Shown here in pieces: positions 30,342 through 30,737 of a stretch of DNA of 30,737 nucleotides. The DNA comes from Paracoccaceae bacterium (GTDB taxonomy: Bacteria > Pseudomonadota > Alphaproteobacteria > Rhodobacterales > Rhodobacteraceae). Within the stretch, counting starts at the first letter, position 1. Each line of letters begins with the position of its first letter. The stretch is from assembly GCA_020832725.1 (NCBI GenBank), contig JAFIEC010000302.1, positions 1-30,737 on the forward strand, written 5' to 3'. A program made the translations under genes and the position numbers. Below the pieces are notes generated by a model. It worked only from the letters and a program-made list of their open reading frames with translations. It was not told the DNA's origin and searched no databases.

Positions 30342-30737
30342 GGTCGGTCGGGTCGCGCGGTATGCGCCTCCGGGCTGGACGGGTCAGGCGGGCGAGGGCC
30401 CGGCGTTCCCGGCATCGGCTCAAGCCCCGGAAAGGGCGGGGCGGCAGCAGGGGTCAGGGCAATTGCCTTGAACAGGCTCCCCATTTCAGCGGGGTCGGTC
30501 AAGCGCCGATATGCGGCGAGGTGCATGGCCCGCGCCTCTCCGCGCATCCGCTCGGCAAGCCGGGCCGCGCGGGCCGCGATGCCAAGCCGTTCCAGCCAGC
30601 GGCCCTGTTCGCAGGGGGGCGAGACCGCAACGCCCGGAACCTTGCGGGCCGCGCGGTCGAGGGCCTCGAAATCGACATGCGCCGTCAGATCGGCCAGCCC
30701 CGGAGCCTCCAGCGGATCGGTGGGGGCATGGCCGTGC
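30338..30737 (-). CDS. MidA/NDUFAF7 family SAM-dependent methyltransferase, C-terminal part
   Basis: The frame enters from the right edge, so only the last 133 residues are present. It reads GHAPTDPLEAPGLADLTAHV, then D-F-E-A-L, and later AYRRLTDPAEMGSLFKAIAL. These match the C-terminal part of the DUF185/MidA family, whose mitochondrial member NDUFAF7 methylates an arginine of complex I. The end is a short Pro-rich tail. The stop overlaps the pgeF start as ATGA. midA-pgeF adjacency is common in Rhodobacterales, with lgt often upstream, outside this window. Confidence 0.88.
   Translation of the reverse strand, partial: HGHAPTDPLEAPGLADLTAHVDFEALDRAARKVPGVAVSPPCEQGRWLERLGIAARAARLAERMRGEARAMHLAAYRRLTDPAEMGSLFKAIALTPAAAPPFPGLEPMPGTPGPRPPDPSSPEAHTARPDRP

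Overview
The window is a gene-dense, high-GC chromosomal segment of an alphaproteobacterium, most likely family Rhodobacteraceae. The evidence is protein content and gene order: an Mcl1-type L-malyl-CoA/beta-methylmalyl-CoA lyase, bifunctional ATP sulfurylase/APS kinase, RpoH with an intact RpoH box, Hsp20 followed by DUF1150, DUF6476 beside an RluD-type synthase, and Hint-domain and MJ0042-type zinc-ribbon proteins. I see no rRNA, tRNA, insertion sequence or CRISPR array. Most of the window is core genome.

Layout. 1-2840: the end of rplY (minus), then mcl1 and accA (plus). 2868-5196: a tightly overlapped ftsE-ftsX-plsC operon (minus), divergent from a membrane-anchored zinc-ribbon protein (5340-6512). 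6527-11305: a capsule export block transcribed kpsS, OPX lipoprotein, kpsC (minus), with three 26-bp tandem repeats between kpsS and the OPX gene. 11532-12146: riboflavin synthase (plus). 12151-12971: a Doc toxin with an unrecognised 147-residue partner, wedged between rpoD and the riboflavin synthase gene. 12982-17140: dnaG-rpoD (minus). 17248-19728: DUF6476 (minus), then rluD and rpoH (plus). 19759-21559: purE-purK and a YdcH-like gene (minus). 21750-22401: hsp20-DUF1150 (plus). 22474-23703: an autotransporter beta-domain gene broken by an in-frame amber codon. 23879-26569: trxB-sat/cysC (minus), divergent from an Lrp/AsnC regulator (26758-27258). 27295-28107: a Hint-domain protein. 28375-30737: midA-pgeF-M24 peptidase-like operon (minus).

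How the genes relate. mcl1 and accA both act in CoA-thioester carbon metabolism. KpsS and KpsC would build the poly-Kdo linker of an ABC-transporter-dependent capsule, and the OPX lipoprotein would form the outer-membrane exit; the inner-membrane transporter is not in this window. RpoD and RpoH are both encoded here, and the hsp20 upstream region carries a good RpoH-type promoter match. trxB and sat/cysC form a plausible redox and sulfate-assimilation operon beside an Lrp-type regulator.

The most interesting accessory element is the Doc module. Its upstream gene is much longer than Phd and has no domain I recognise. Its Shine-Dalgarno sequence overlaps the rpoD stop codon, and the toxin gene has lower GC than its surroundings. 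It is the best candidate here for an undescribed system, as a new antitoxin type coupled to the housekeeping sigma-factor transcript.
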